In this document: positions 11,531 to 28,834 of the stretch, one piece after another | How the letters are laid out: every line of letters begins with the position of its first letter | Numbering within the stretch: the first letter of the stretch is position 1 | DNA from: Rhynchonema sp. JSB1_4 | Lineage: Eukaryota > Nematoda > Chromadorea > Monhysterida > Xyalidae | Length of the DNA stretch: 64,000 bases | Assembly (NCBI GenBank): GCA_030248065.1 | Contig: JASAMV010000834.1 | Location: 1-64,000, forward strand | Direction of reading: 5' to 3' | The notes under the pieces: generated by a model | What the model saw: only the letters and a program-made list of their open reading frames with translations | Database searches by the model: none | Told to the model about the DNA's origin: nothing | Program-made: the position numbers and the translations under genes

Positions 11531-13852
11531 TGTTTTTAGAGGAAGGTGATTTTATTGGAGGGGCTCCTTAGAACAAATACGCAATATGTTTTCAGACTTA
11601 AACACTCAGATCTACAGTACACCTCAGGTTGCCCGAAAACAGATTGAACAACTTGTGACACTTGAGGACTCCAAGTACAGTGCGGAAAGTATCTTATGCT
11701 CGAATTCTCGAGGTGCGAGATTCAGGAACATTTACAATGTTCCGGTTCGTTTGTCACAACTTGTAACAAGATCTCAGTAGCTAGAGGCTTGTTTGCAAGA
11801 TCTTCTAGTCTGTACGCTCTTGAACCATAAAAGTACCATTTGCATCGATTATAAAGCTCGCATTGAACACATCGATACTGTTGTAGAGTCTGGAGTGGAG
11901 TGCTCCAGATTTATACAGGTCTTCGGTGTTACTGTAGACTTCCATTGTTCGATATCAGATGATCTGCGCGCATTTCAGAGTCGACCGGTCGGAAAGTGTA
12001 TGCGGCAAAGTTTAGTCGGATTAGAAGTTGATTAATGAGTTTGATGACATACTGTATCGAGGATGGGCGACCATTTCTGAGCACCATATGAAAAATAGGC
12101 GTATATTCGTATGTGATCAACGCAAATCGTCCACGCAGCTTGTCAACGCAGCTTAATGTCTCGTTGCGTTGACGACCAAAGCTGACGATTTGTGTTGACG
12201 ACTGTATAAACAATCAGCCGAAAAAAAAACAAGCTGATACCGCAATTTACTGGCGCGCTTTATGCAGAGAGTTTCACCGATCATTTTCTCAACAGGTGGG
12301 TTTTGCTCAGATTCGAAACGGTGTGATAAACGGCGGAATAAAAACATGCAATAAATACAGTGTTTTTGTGAACGAGCACGTGGCACGCAATATTATGGGG
12401 AAGGAACCTGGCTTCGAACTGCAATTATTCCAGCAGTGCCTCCATGATGAAGAAGCAAGCAAAACACGTGCGTGCACTTACATATGCTGAAAAAATGACG
12501 ATTTTGAGTTCAAAACGACAGTGGTGTCGACTGTATTGAGCAAAAGATGCCTGTTCAAAAGCATGGTATATCGCTTTCTTTTGTTTTCGTTTTCACAAGT
12601 TTTACTCCCCGTGCCAGGAATAAGCCGTCAACCTAAAACAGTGAGACTTGAAAAAGCCGATAACGCCATGCCCCTTCACAGACGAAAAATGTGCTAATGG
12701 GAAAGTGGTAATGAATTCACTGGTATAGCAGCATGTATTTTTGGGTATTGTTCAGCAGAAAATGACACCTAACGTTAAATCTTAGTATGTTAGTAATGTT
12801 ACACATTACTGTGCCAGTCGGGCTCTGTGAAGAGCGTGTTTCGAACAAAAATTTTCGACAGACACCCTCATGGTGTCCGACCTGGAGCTTAACAGACCAA
12901 ATGGCGAACTTCCATAACGACTTGGTGACGTGTGGTGGTCGAAAAAATGGGTGCATGAGCGCAAGGACAAAATACGAAGGGGACAACCACTGGCATCGTG
13001 TGGCACACACATGGGCCCCACAAACTATACATACATAGCACATTGTTTTGCTGCTGTTCGCCTTCAAGACGCAGAGTGTGTGTGTGTGTGTGTCTTCTGC
13101 GCATAATTATTGACAAATTAGTTGTGTGTGGCTGAAAAAAAGCGTGTCGGGGGCCCCGACCGACTTCACGAACCTACATATACCACAGACGACGGAGATA
13201 TCACTTGGCCGGACCGACCAAGTCAAGTGCAATGAACGTTACCTAAGTTGGTCCCCGACCACACAACACACACGTCGTTATGGCACATATAATACATACA
13301 TATACATATGTATGTACCGTAGATGACGTGTATCGGGTGGGTAAAAAGAAACTGTATTAGGTTAAGGTTCGCATGTTGAATACGCATGTTGCAAAAATAC
13401 TTCAATTAGGCTAAAAATTGAAACCCAGGGCTTTCGGACATTGGGATTCAAAATACCAACGTAACTTTTGGATATCGCCTTGTCGGGTCCAGGAAATGGG
13501 ACCCGACCAAATAGGTCCAGAGTTGATCGGACCCCATTTTCTGGACCATAACTAACCGGACCAAAAATTAGGTCATTTCGGCACAAATGAAGTTTTTTTG
13601 CACGAAATGTCCCGCATTATGAACATTAACCTGGAAAAAGTTATTTTTGACCTACCCTATGTGCATAATCAGTTTGCTGGTGGATTCATATGATGGCCAT
13701 AGTGCGCTGTGTTACCCAGACGTTACCGCAGCATTTGATTGAAACCATTGATAATTTATAATTTTTAAGCAAACTGTCTGCCTGTTCTACACAATTCTTG
13801 GTCCTGGCTATCTTTCTTTCGATCAGTCCGGTGGGGTTATAGGAATTGGGAC
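11531..13852. other. Intergenic DNA upstream of the receptor gene
   Basis: This must contain the receptor's promoter and 5' untranslated region, but I cannot point to a TATA box or initiator. No other exon is recognised. A short (GT)n run lies at about 13077-13093. Confidence 0.4.
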
Positions 13853-14342
13853 CAGGGTTGGGCAAAAAACGTTTTTTTTCTTCAAAAAAATCGTTGTTTT
13901 TAAAAAAAACGCTTTTTTTAAAACGTCCAGATGACCAAAATATGCCCCCAAAAAATTGGGAAACGCTCATGTTGGGAAGAAAACGTGGTTAAATGAAGTA
14001 ATTCTATGTGTTCTGAGGCAAAATAAACGGGTTTCAACCCTTTTCTAGCTAGTTGTTAAGATCCCATATCAGACCCGCATCATGGGACCAACTTTGGCCG
14101 GGGTCATCATTGAAAGTCAAACTCCGTATATCGACGTATCCCGACAAAGTAAAAATTGGTCGAAAATTTTTTTTAAGAAATGGGACAAAAAATTGATTTT
14201 TCTTGAAAATCAGGGTATTTTCACTGAAAAATCAGGGAAAATCAAGGAAATTCAGGATTTAAAAAAAACGACCCAGGCGGTTTTTTTAAAAAAACCTCGT
14301 TTTTTAAGAAAAAACGCCGTCGTTTTTTTTTGCCCAACCCTG
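13853..14342. mobile_element. hAT-like MITE (CAGGGTTGGGCAAAA ends), copy 1
   Basis: The ends CAGGGTTGGGCAAAAAACG and the inverse bound a 490-bp element with T-rich and A-rich margins. The core includes CCCATATCAGACCCGCATCA and ACTCCGTATATCGACGTATC, shared with the copy at 15572. Flanking 8-mers no longer match. No transposase. Confidence 0.75.
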
Positions 14343-15267
14343 TCTCCAGGACTCGCCAGACCAGTAAGGCACCTTTAGTTGACTTCCTACATAACTCATC
14401 AGCTCTGACCAAATACATAGTACTTACACTATCCGGGTGCCGTAACGACCTGCAACCACCCCTTTCGTTCCGGTTGGCATAAGAGCGACCAAGCAGAACG
14501 TATACACGCTCGCTTGGCAAACACCTATATGGGGAGCATGTAACCACCCATTACAGTACATGTGCAGGTGATGATTAGTGTCTCACCTGTTTTTCTCGTG
14601 GATAGGTGTTTCAATTTCAAGTGTTTCTTTTTTCTGACGCTTATTGATTACAGAGACCTGTGGGGTTTTTTTTGTTCTCGCACACTCTACTGTTATTGAG
14701 CTCATAGGGTATTTATGTAAGTACGAGCAGGCAAATACAATGGAGCAGACTACGGGCATGGGAAGCTATGGGGAGACAGTGTACAGGTTGGGCGCCAACA
14801 TATGTACGTCACACTGAAGGTGCGTAAAGGTACGTAACGTGTACGTAGCCACGTCGCAAAGCAATTTGACTGGAATCTCAACTCATTTGCAGTTTCATGT
14901 TCAACTGAGTTTAAAGTTGTGCTGCCTAGTGCGAACGAAATCTACGCCAACACTATGCCTAATTATGTAAGTACTGTAACGATACAAAACCATAGAGTCT
15001 GAATATTAGATATACATACCTACAAGCGATAAAACAGCACTAATAATGGGGAAGCAGCGCACGTCACTCGAGTTACACGTCATCCCAGATGACCAGCCTT
15101 TGTGGGCTAAACAAGGAGGCGACTTTATAACGTCATAAAAAAGTGGGAGGCGATACAAAGCGCACGGATATTACATAACGGCCAATGTGACAGATACACA
15201 TGTTCCGCGTACGAGGGCTTCTGTAACACGGTGAATGCTTGTATACTGTGAACAAAAAAGTTGGTCT
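14343..15267. other. Intergenic DNA, nothing recognised
   Basis: No exon or repeat family could be assigned. Confidence 0.4.
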
Positions 15268-15338
15268 CCCTTCGACCGGAGCTCGAACTCAGGTATTCTG
15301 CCTAACCGGGGCATATTGCGCCATACCAAATGAGCCCC
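15268..15338 (-). repeat. tRNA-derived SINE head, copy 1
   Basis: On the minus strand the 71 nt begin GGGGCTCATTTGGTATGG, have an anticodon-like hairpin TGCC..GGCA and a B-box-like GAGTTCGAGCTCC. The 3' side (GTCGAAG.. then TTTTTTGTTCACA) is shared with a copy near 63850. The acceptor stem does not close, so this is a SINE head rather than a working tRNA gene. Confidence 0.5.
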
Positions 15339-15571
15339 ATGGGCGAAAGGCCATGGATTTGCACGGGAGAATGCCAAATAAGTCTCCCCCCCGAATATGT
15401 AGTTGCCCACTGGGGGCTTATTCGGAAATTTTTCGAATGACCCCCCAAGGAGCTTATTTGGGAGAAAAAATTTTTTCGTTGTTCATTTATTATAATGCAC
15501 TTCATTACACCCAAAAAACACAAGAAAAAGACCTTTCAACGGTGATTTTAATGTTAAGAAGCACGTGTGAG

Positions 15572-16101
15572 CAGGGTTGGGAAAAAAACGTTTTGTTTTT
15601 CAAAAATTCGTTTTTTTAAATACCTTTTAATAAAACGTTTTTTTAAAAAAACCTTTTTAATTAAAAACGCCAAGATGACCGAAATGAAATATACCCCCAA
15701 AAGGGTGGAAAACGCTCATGTTGGGAAGAAAACGTTGTTAAATGAAGTTATTCTATGTGTTCTGACGCTAAATGAAAGAGTTTCAACCCTTTTCTGGTGA
15801 GTTGTTAACATCCCATATCAGACCCGCATCATGGGACCAACTTTGGCAGGGGTCATCATTGAAAGTCAAACTCCGTATATCGACGTATCTCGACAAAATA
15901 AAAATTGGGCGGAAATTTTTTTGAAAAAATGGGACACAAAAATTGATTTTCGCTGAAAATCAGAGTACTTTCCCAAAAAATCAGGGAAAATCAAGGAAAT
16001 TCAGGATTTAAAAAACTAAAAACGACCCAGGCGTTTTTTATTTTAAAAAAACTTCGTTTTTTACAAAGAAAAAACGCCGTCGTTTTTTTGCCCCAACCCT
16101 G
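15572..16101. mobile_element. hAT-like MITE, copy 2
   Basis: The same termini as copy 1 (CAGGGTTGGGAAAAAAACG and inverse) bound 530 bp. The core is closely similar to 13853-14342. The flanking 8-mers CGTGTGAG and TGTGTAAG agree at six positions, consistent with an aged 8-bp target duplication. Confidence 0.75.
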
Positions 16102-16405
16102 TGTGTAAGCGGGTTAAAGTAGCCCGAACTCAGGCAATTGCATCATTTTTAAACTTTAGAAGAAAGAAAACCAGATGTCTGACTGTTCAAAATGCATTGA
16201 ACACAGTTTCGTGCTGCAGCAACATTATTGCATTTGAAGAAGGGCGAGCGAAAAGCTGCTGGTCGAAATTCCCGAAACTCAAGTGCCCCCACGGAGTTGT
16301 GCTTCGCGCCATTACAACCTCTGGTATATTATTTTTTATTTTATTTTATTTTTTATAGTTTTAAAAAGTTGTTTTTCCATCATCCTTGAATTCGACTGCC
16401 ACGTA

Positions 16406-16830
16406 CTTACAGTTCTCCGCGTAAGTTTGGAGGTAGTGCCACGCCAAAATGGCGGGGCACGCGTGGCACGCGTATGAGGCGTATGACCTTTCTACAACAC
16501 ACAAGCATAGCCATACGCACCACACGCGTGCGGCATAATTATATGCTTCTTTAATTGTTTTTTCTGTCTTATTTGTGACACAAATATCATTGAAAAGATG
16601 TTAAGTACTTCACAGGGCTGTTGCCGTGCAAAATTATGATAAAAACACTGGTAGGGCAAGTCAAGGCTGGGTGCGGGGCACGCGTGCCACTCGCGTGCCC
16701 TGCGTATGATGCGTGCCTCACGCGTATGGTGCGTATGGCTACGCTTGCGTGTTGTGGAAAGGTCATAGGCTTCATACGCGTGCCACGCGTGCCCCGCTAC
16801 CCCCAAACTTACACGGAGACCTGTAGGTAC
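16406..16830. repeat. Foldback repeat rich in GGCACGCGTG
   Basis: The arms (about 16406-16530 and 16656-16830) are inverted copies. Each reads CGTAAGTTTGG near its end, then GGGGCACGCGTGGCACGCGT, then CTATGACC-TTTC-ACAACAC. The right arm has an extra GCGTGCC-rich stretch. No coding region. Confidence 0.75.
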
Positions 16831-17667
16831 ATACATAGAGGTGTCGAGGAGTCGAACCGCCACCAGAAAAAACGTTGACTTAGTGTGAAACAGAAAAACG
16901 CCTAAATCACGGCGCGCGTTCGCAATGAGTTTGAAAAAAAACGGATGAGATATAAAAATAATTCACCGTAACGGAAATGCGACGAGACAAATGGCTTTTG
17001 ACGCTTTCTTCCGAAAGGGATGTACATGTATGTATACGTGGTCCGGCTCAGTGCGTAATCCCTTGTGTGGGCGGCAGGTTGTGGGCCTGGATTTAGCGGA
17101 TTTTAACAAATATTCGCTTGAAACGTTGCGAGCAACGCGCCGAAAGCTAATAACACGACTGGATACCTTTATTCTCCTGTCTCATATTGCGCCTCGAAGG
17201 AAGATTGCTGAAAATATGCTCATATGTTCGCTCAGCACTGTTCATATTGAACTACACATAATGTACATATATAGCACGTTCAGTTAAGAAGCATTCAAGC
17301 ACATTAAACAGTCCCGACTCTGCCAACTATTCTGGTGGCTTTGTTCGGAACTGGATTAACAAACTGGAGCTAAAAAGTGCTGTGTATGCAGGTGCCTGTC
17401 GCTATGGCACCGTTGTACTGCAACAGCAAGCTCAATGACAGTAAAGCGGAGAGTTGCCAGTGATTTACCTACCGTTACGGTATGAAGAAGTGTAGTTTTT
17501 AATTTGTTTATGGTGGATTATGCTAAAATCAAAACAGGCACATGCATTTTCACAGAAGATTGCCTGATTTGCTGACAGCTGGATGAATAGAACATAAGAA
17601 CACACCCATTCACAAGAAAATATGATTTCGAGAAAACAAGTATACCTGTGTACATACAGTACATACA

Positions 17668-18221
17668 GTATACGGTACCAGCTGCAATTTTTGGCTGATT
17701 GGCGGCAGAGTCTGCCGCGCCTGCAGGCGCAGGCTCAATACAAAAGATAGCAGCCTGCCGCGCCTGCAGACTTTGCATGCACAGTACATAAGCGGTCGCA
17801 TACGAGCTTGCCGCGCCTGCGCAGGCTCTGCAGGCGCGGCGGACGAACAGCAGCTTTGCTTGACTTGTGATATGATTTTAATTGAGTTTTTCAGCTGTTT
17901 CGAAGCATTTTGACCACGTTTACGATGGAAGAGAGCAAATGCCTTGCAAAAACGAACAATAAAACTGTAACCAAATTCACATTTTGCAGAAAGACATAAA
18001 ATGTTGAAACCTAAATGTCACAAAAACAAGCAAGCGCAGCTGTCCATCCACCGCGCCTGCAGAGCCTGCGCAGGCGCGGCTGTCTCGTATGCGACCGCTT
18101 ATGTACTGTGCATGCAAAGCCTGCAGGCGCGGCAGGCTGCTATCTTTTGTATTGAGCCTGCGCCTGTAGGCTCGGCAGGCTCTGCCGCCAATCAACCAAA
18201 AAATTGCAGCTGGTACTGTAC
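17668..18221. repeat. Foldback repeat, GTACCAGCTGCAATT family, copy 1
   Basis: The ends carry GGTACCAGCTGCAATTTTT and its inverse. The arms, about 170 bp each, are rich in GCCTGCAGGCGCGGCAGGC and contain GCATGCACAGTACATAAGCG and its inverse. The loop is AT-rich. A smaller relative lies at 39541-39701. Confidence 0.75.
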
Positions 18222-19777
18222 ATAACAATGTTGAACTGGATGGTTTTGAGGATACTTAGTACATTGAGTTGGGCTACACCTGTGCGATCTCGTTTTGTGT
18301 AGCTCGTTGCCACGATACTTTGAACGGAGACGGCACCCCTTAATTATGTGAGCGTTTTTTGAGCGCGCAGCAGACTCACGATATTCAATTTTTTCACTTG
18401 GAGTCTTATTGATGACGTCGGCGGAATTTTCCCACACAGGTCGTTATATATATTGAATGGGACCAGTCTCTTCATGTACATAGATGTATACTGTACGCAT
18501 ACGAAAGTAGAATTCTACAGCCAGGTAATGCAGCTTGATAACAGCACATTAGTTCACGAATATAGGTGTTAATCGTGAGTGATGAAGCGAAAAGGAAGTG
18601 CCAGTAATCTGCAGCTACAGGTGGTACACATTAGGTATTGTACCTATCCGGGCTGGCCGGTGTTTTTTTAACGCATGTATACATACAAAACGACACGCTT
18701 TGTTCAACACACATGTGTGCTCACTACGCACCACCAGACCGGGAACCACACAACCGACGTTTGAGAGGTCTGAAAACGAGAACGCTAACTGCTAAAGTTA
18801 AAACAATCAATGAGTATAGCTGAAATTTTGAAAAAACTGTATATTTGCTTCGACGCTGCTGTTTACTGGATCTGAATGTGTGGTATCTAATATTGATACC
18901 TGTCAACTCTACTGTTACAGAGGAAACGAAGGTTCTGATGACAAAGAGCCCAGAGTATGATGCTAAAAATCATAGAGAAAACGGCAAACAAAATGGCGGC
19001 CGTGAATTTGCATCAACAAGCTTACATAATATGTGTGTGATCCGCTTTGTTTTGTTGTTTTGCAATTAGAGCAGAACGAACATGATATGTTGGCCGTACA
19101 CCTGTATGTACAATAATCTGGCTGGCTTATATTCATGTCGTGAATGCACAACGTCGACAAAGGTCGGCAACTCATCAGCCCTAATGTCCATGTGGCACCC
19201 AGTATATATTTCTCGTGCTCATTCACGCGCACACGGCTGCTTCTTGAGTTAGCGATTCACGTTGACGACCAAACAATTAGCCTGCAGATTTGCGATATGA
19301 GCACAGTTTGCTCGTGACCTGATGGGGATACTCTCTCTTTCTGTATTTTGTGTCGGTTAGACCTTGGAACAAGCCTCACCTAAATTACCGCATGGTGCTC
19401 TCTGCACACGCACTTTTCAGTTTCAGCATGATTTTGCGAGCCATAAATTTTTACAGTTAAGTGGTATTGAGCGCTGAGCCGCGAGTAGATTCATACACAG
19501 TGTACATGAAAAAAATAATGTTTTTTTCATTGAGGAATCTGCAGAGCTTCGATCGGTGCTTTTTAATCTTTAGCGCACGATTAGTTGCCCAAAAGGTGAC
19601 AACTTTCTCCAACCTAGCACCAGGTTGCTGCATATCAATCTAGTCACCAACATCAGGAATGTAGGGATCGTATGGACAGTTTCAGCGTCAGTCATCGTCG
19701 TAGCAGGCTGACTGGACCATCTTTTGGTGTTCGGCAACATTTTAACACAGATTGCATATCATACACAACAATATGTA
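18222..19777. other. Intergenic DNA, nothing firm
   Basis: No exon recognised. At 19262-19285 the sequence GACGACCAAACAATTAGCC matches the ends of the GTCGTCAAAT elements described at 26095 and 36668, so a decayed relative is probably present. Confidence 0.35.
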
Positions 19778-20137
19778 TAGTCCACCCACGTGCTCATGAG
19801 ACGACTCTTTTTACAGCTTGCTTGGCCAGATTCAAAACTGCGCAGGCTACACGGGTTTTCGCAAACAAAAGAAAGAGATTGGGCCGAGAGACATGATGAC
19901 AAGTTCCAGCTGGCTGACCTCAATTTGTTGCGTGCTTACGCAAACAGCAGCGTTGTTCAACACGCAAATGTTTTGGGAGTCAAAAGGGAATTTACGCACC
20001 GAGGTGGAGAGCGTGTTTTTAAAAAAATACATGCGTTTCTCTTTCTTTCATTTCCGAAATACGTGGAACCGGAACATTATTGGATCCGTTCAAGTCAACT
20101 TCAAAATAAGTCGTCTCATGAGTTTGTGGCTGGACTA
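19778..20137. repeat. Foldback repeat, CTCATGAG family, copy 2
   Basis: The ends TAGTCCA-CCACG-GCTCATGAG and the inverse bound 360 bp. The interior repeats AAAGAAAGAGA and its inverse. It is related to 2278-2460. Confidence 0.65.
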
Positions 20138-20153
20138 TATTGTAAGGGCTCTA

Positions 20154-20427
20154 CCAGATAGACCCGAAACCCGAAATGTAAATTTTTTCTATGTCCAAGT
20201 TTCGGGTTTCGGGTTTTGAAAAAAAAACCCGAAACCCGAAACACGAAGCATGATAATTGAAAATGTTTCGACTGACTTTATAAATTGTTCACGTCAGCTA
20301 CAAGTGGCAAGACCGAAACATTTTCGATTATCATGCATTGTGTGTCGGGTTTCGGTTTTTTTTTCAAAACCCGAAACATGGACATAGAAAATTTTTTTTA
20401 ACGGGTTTCGGGTTCGGGTCTATCTGG
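20154..20427. repeat. Foldback repeat with CCAGATAGACCCGAAACCCG ends
   Basis: The two arms are near-perfect inverse copies rich in CCCGAAAC, with ATGTTTCG and a GATAATCGAAAATG-type segment toward the centre. Flanking GGGCT and AGCCGCCC may extend the inverted ends. Confidence 0.75.
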
Positions 20428-21031
20428 TGAAGCCGCCCTAACTGAATTCGTTATCCGGCGTGATCAACGATGGTGTTTTGCAACTATATACATAATGCAT
20501 GCCGAGAATACAAAACAAGCATGACGCAAACAGGCAGGCATTCGACTGCAGTACACTGTATGGCTGCTCCACCACCGTCGCCAAATTAGAGCCAAATATC
20601 CAGGGGTACCAGAAAACTTGGCAATGGAACTGAATGTACATGTATTATGTATAGGTATTGTATCTCAGCTCGCTGTATATCGCCCCCGAAATATGGGTCA
20701 AAATAATACATACATTTTTTGAGTGGAACCATGTGCAAAGTTGTATGACGGACATCAAAATGAGCAGTCATACCAGATGACACTGCATGGGTACGTTCTC
20801 TTTCATTGTTCGCAACTCTGGAAGAATGGTTATATGCCTGCTGTCCAATTAAGGCCGTTACGACCTGAATAGTGCGAGATTCGTGATAACACGATTGTGG
20901 GGCTGTGTATTTGGTCCCCACGTGCTTAGTAATCCTCAACTGTGCACAATCACGTGCACGTGACGAAAATAGCATTGCGAAACAACACAACACTGCTGGA
21001 AGTTATACATAATTCGATTTTCACTTAAAGT
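20428..21031. other. Intergenic DNA, nothing recognised
   Basis: No exon or repeat family could be assigned. Confidence 0.35.
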
Positions 21032-21470
21032 CACTATTCGTTATAGCGATATCAACGGGACAACACGAAAATTATCGTATAACGAATATATCAGTGCAAA
21101 AACAGAAACTAGGTGATCCAGCACGGCGTGCATGCTTTCTTGTGCTTTGGAAGCCATTGTTTTTGGCCGTTACACGGAACACTCGTTTCTTTGTTGATTC
21201 ACATTCAATTTAGGTTTGGGTGTCACGCATAACCCTCTGTGATGTACGGGGCATGCAATGGAAAACGTGCCGTTTGGACATTTTTATTTTTTGTTGCTGA
21301 GGGTCGCGAATATCGTTATATCGAATAGAATTTGTATGGAATTTGCGTCGCGGGACATCCAAAAACGATATCATAACATAACTATCGAATATCGCTATGG
21401 CGAATAGCTTAAGTACTGCGCGAATTTTCGGGACACGAAGAAATATATCGTTATAACGAATAGTTACTGT
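21032..21470. mobile_element. Tc1/mariner-like MITE remnant
   Basis: The inverted ends read CACTATTCGTTATAGCGATA on the left and TATCGTTATAACGAATAGT on the right. Internal copies of the same motif lie at about 21080 and 21385. TA follows the right end. No transposase frame. Confidence 0.6.
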
Positions 21471-22520
21471 ATTCGGGTCGGATTTGCCATAGTGGTGTGT
21501 CACGTGCCATGCTCACACTAATGCGTTTAATTGCATAAGTTTCGGTGCAGCTTTTCAATTTAATTTCTGTGGTCCCACACACTGATCAACACAAGAAAGT
21601 TTTTTTGGAAACCCTATCCCGGTCACGTACATACTGTACAGTACGTATCCACATGTAAACAGCCTGAGCTGAGGAAAATGCTACTTTGTCGAGTTCTTCA
21701 GTTGTCGGCTTCTTTTCTCGCCTGTCCATCGCAATACTTGGCAATATACCGCAACTAATGCATGTGCAAGCCTATTGGCTTTCGATTGTGAACAAGTTTC
21801 ATTCTGTTGTTCTACGTCACAAGCTCAGCTGTTCGTATACTCTGTATTGTCAAAAACACCACTGTGCACCCAGACTTATTCTAACGTCGTCGACGCAATG
21901 CACAATTCTTGCGTTTATTTCTGGTTGAATTGCGTCAACCACATTAGGATTAGCCTTACTACAAACCGTCATTTCCGCTCATTATGAAGGTATAGTAACC
22001 TCTCGATAGGGCGGACAGTTTGGTGTTGATTAACCACCACCAATGTACATCCCTGAGAGAGAGAGAAAATACCGCATCAGGAACACGTCAAGGAACTGGT
22101 GGACTGTCAAACCAAACCACTTATACATTAAAGCACGGATGTCGCACACAATATTCCCTGCACGCTTTGCCGACCAAAGCGATATTCACACTATTATACA
22201 AAACAATATTTATTATACTTGTGCTTCTTGTAATCGAACAATAAATGAATCAACACGCGCTGCGTTGCGTGGCAACCAACTCCCAAGTCTGGCGACGTGC
22301 ATCTGTTGTCTCCATTATTGTCCTTTAGCACATGTAGAGAAATAAGAAAACTATGAGGTGTGTGCCTCCTGAAGATACATAGGCACGAGTTGCATCATGC
22401 CATGTTGGCCAGTTGCAAAACCTGCAAAAAAGGTGTGAGGTCCTCTCTGATTCTGATTTGGTCCTGAGGGCTTTGAATACCTATACAGTACATGGGTATA
22501 GTACTTCAATTGTGTAAGCT
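21471..22520. other. Intergenic DNA, nothing recognised
   Basis: Only short open frames without family similarity are present. Confidence 0.35.
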
Positions 22521-23455
22521 TAAAAGTGAAAGGGACATAATTCATATTTGGGAAATGGGACCATTTTTTATTACTGGAACTGAAAGTCGCAATAAAGCTG
22601 ACCATTCTTCAAAAAGAAGTACCGCGAAAAGTGTCAAACAAACAGTCAAAAAGTGTGTCAAAGGTGCCCCTCTGGGAGTATAAGCACCAACTGATCTAGC
22701 CGCCCCCTGTGCTTGATTTTCAGGCATCGTACGGAAACAGCACATCACCGATCATTTCGCGATTTCGGCTTATTTCGCGATTCTGGAACCGATCAAACTT
22801 GCCGTATTGGTTTATGCTTCATAAAAGTGCACTAGTGTTGGTGTCCATTTGCAGGTCGATACCTTTGGTGGACCACCTTCTGTTGCGTCCCCAATGTACA
22901 GTACATAGTCTTATATATGCAATCACCGAAACATTTTGATTTGATTTCCGATCCGTTGACATTGGTTGTCACATCGAACTGAAAATGTTTCGGTGATTAC
23001 ATACGCAACAGAAGGTGGTCCACCAAAGGTATCGACCTGCGAACGGACACCGATACTGGTGCACTTTTATGAAGCATAAACAAATACGGCAAGTTTGACC
23101 GGTTCCGGAACCGGTTTCAGAATCGCGAATTAAGTCTTTTTGAAGGACTTATGATTTTTCAACTTACTCCGTCGCTGTGCCGATCATATCGTGCAGCATC
23201 GATTTTCCAACTTCGTTCGTTCGGTGAGGTGCTGTTTCCGTACGATGCCTGAAAATCAAGCACAGGGGGGCGGCTAGATCAGTTGTTGCTTATACTCCCA
23301 GAGGTGCACCTTTGACACACGTTTTGACAGTTCATTTGACACTTTTTCGATGGTGCTTCTTTTTGAAGACTGGTCAGCTTGACTGCGGTTTTCAGTTCCA
23401 GTAATAAAAAATGGTCCCATTTTCCAAATATGAATTATGTCTCTTCCACTTTAAA
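22521..23455. mobile_element. 935-bp foldback element upstream of the G-alpha gene
   Basis: The left arm from TAAAAGTGAAAGGGACATAA is mirrored by the right arm ending TTATGTCTCTTCCACTTTAA. Shared inner landmarks are AATGGGACCATTTTTTATTA, AGGCATCGTACGGAAACAGC and GGTGGACCACCTTCTGTTGC, each with its inverse. The right arm has extra sequence near 23120-23220. No coding region. Confidence 0.75.
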
Positions 23456-24073
23456 CCAACGATTATAGCGCACTATCTGTTTACGTACTGTATCTGACCA
23501 TCTGAATCATTTCCCTTTTCTTGCTGTGCGACCTTTGGCTTTCATAGCGAATTCAGGAATTCGAGGTAAAACTAAAAGAATAGCGAACATCTTCGAGTCG
23601 GTAAGCGAAAAAGTGAACAGTGAATGTTTCGGGATGAAAGAGCTTTCTAGAACGGTGTACTGTGAGCTGTGATGTTTTACGCGCGCATAAAACAAACTCG
23701 TGTTTGCTTCCAGAGTCGCGAGACCATCTGGTGCCTTCGCACTGACGATGACCTGGTGTACTGCCACAGTTCGCGCGAGCAGGTGGAAACGGACGACCAA
23801 AAATATGCTGCACAGCTGTTATGTCTTATGCGAGTGTGGCTCGTTTCTAAGTGTGTCGTGATGCATATGACTATACGTATATTACAATGTCTAAAACAAC
23901 AGAACCTTGGAACAATTAGCAGTGAAAAGTGCACGAATGAACGCGAGTTCATCTTTATGTTCAAATGAAATAAGGCTTCGCGGTCAATTAAAAGACACTG
24001 ATTCCTGATCAATATAGCACGCCATCGATTTAATATCACTGCAACAATTCAACAAAAAAAACAGCCTGAAATA
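23456..24073. other. Upstream region of the G-alpha gene
   Basis: This 618 bp lies between a foldback element and the G-alpha ATG and probably holds the promoter and 5' leader. I see no clear TATA box or spliced-leader acceptor that I would defend. Confidence 0.35.
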
Positions 24074-27939
<3,866 letters not shown>

Positions 27940-28834
27940 GAGATGACACTTTTCAAATTATATCGTCTGAAATATTTTGTGTAGCTGCTGTGTTTGTTCG
28001 GCATTACATATTTTCATTCTACGAAACGTGCATAAGCCATTTGGGCTGTGAGCGGCTCGTTCCATGAAAAAATTGAAAATAATTGGCTCATCACTATTGC
28101 GACCGTGGTTGGATTGTAGCGAGGTAGAGACAAAATCAGCCAGAATCATAATCTTCTGACTGAGGTGATATTCTGCTTTGTGCCTGAAGACAAGATAGAT
28201 TACATGAAGAACTTTTATGTCGGGGTCGAAGTTGCGTGTTCCAACCCCACCGCTCGAACAAAAATTGTCGTTGCCTTGCGTTGTCCAACAGTATTATTTG
28301 GCACAGCCTGTGGTTATTTCTTTGTATCTGTTGTGTATTGTTTTAACGAAACAAAGATGAATGATACAGCCATTTCATTACATCGCGAATCGTGTTCATT
28401 TTTATGACCGTATTCTCAGTGGCCGTTTGAACTGAGGCCCACTTGAGCGAGTTTTAGTTTTGCAGGATTGTTTTGTTGAGTGGCCTCTGTTACCGACAAC
28501 ACGGTGTTATCTCTTTGGGTATCGCTTTGCATGTGGTCGACGAAACCATCCACTGTACGTGACACGCGACCTGTGCAGTTTGCGTTTCATCTTTTTTTTG
28601 GGTGGCATTGGTATGTACATTGTTTGTCATTTTCTGACTACCACATGATGCATGTATAAGTATACATTCTGTGCTACAGAATTTCAATTTCATTAACTTC
28701 TGTGTTTACTTTCGGTATTCCACACAGGAAAAAATTTTAAATTTTATGTAAGTTCACTCGGTTTTACGTTGCCGTTTTGTTCGAAAAACGTAAACGCGTG
28801 ATCGATTTACATTCCCTTTTTTGCGAAGAATTTG
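27940..28834. other. Region 3' of the G-alpha gene
   Basis: It should hold the 3' untranslated region. I see no further exon or recognisable repeat. Confidence 0.35.

Noticed and set aside
14082..14378. Lys/Phe-rich frames in the CAGGGTTGG elements
   Set aside because: They run through A/T homopolymers of the MITE and differ between copies by frameshifts.
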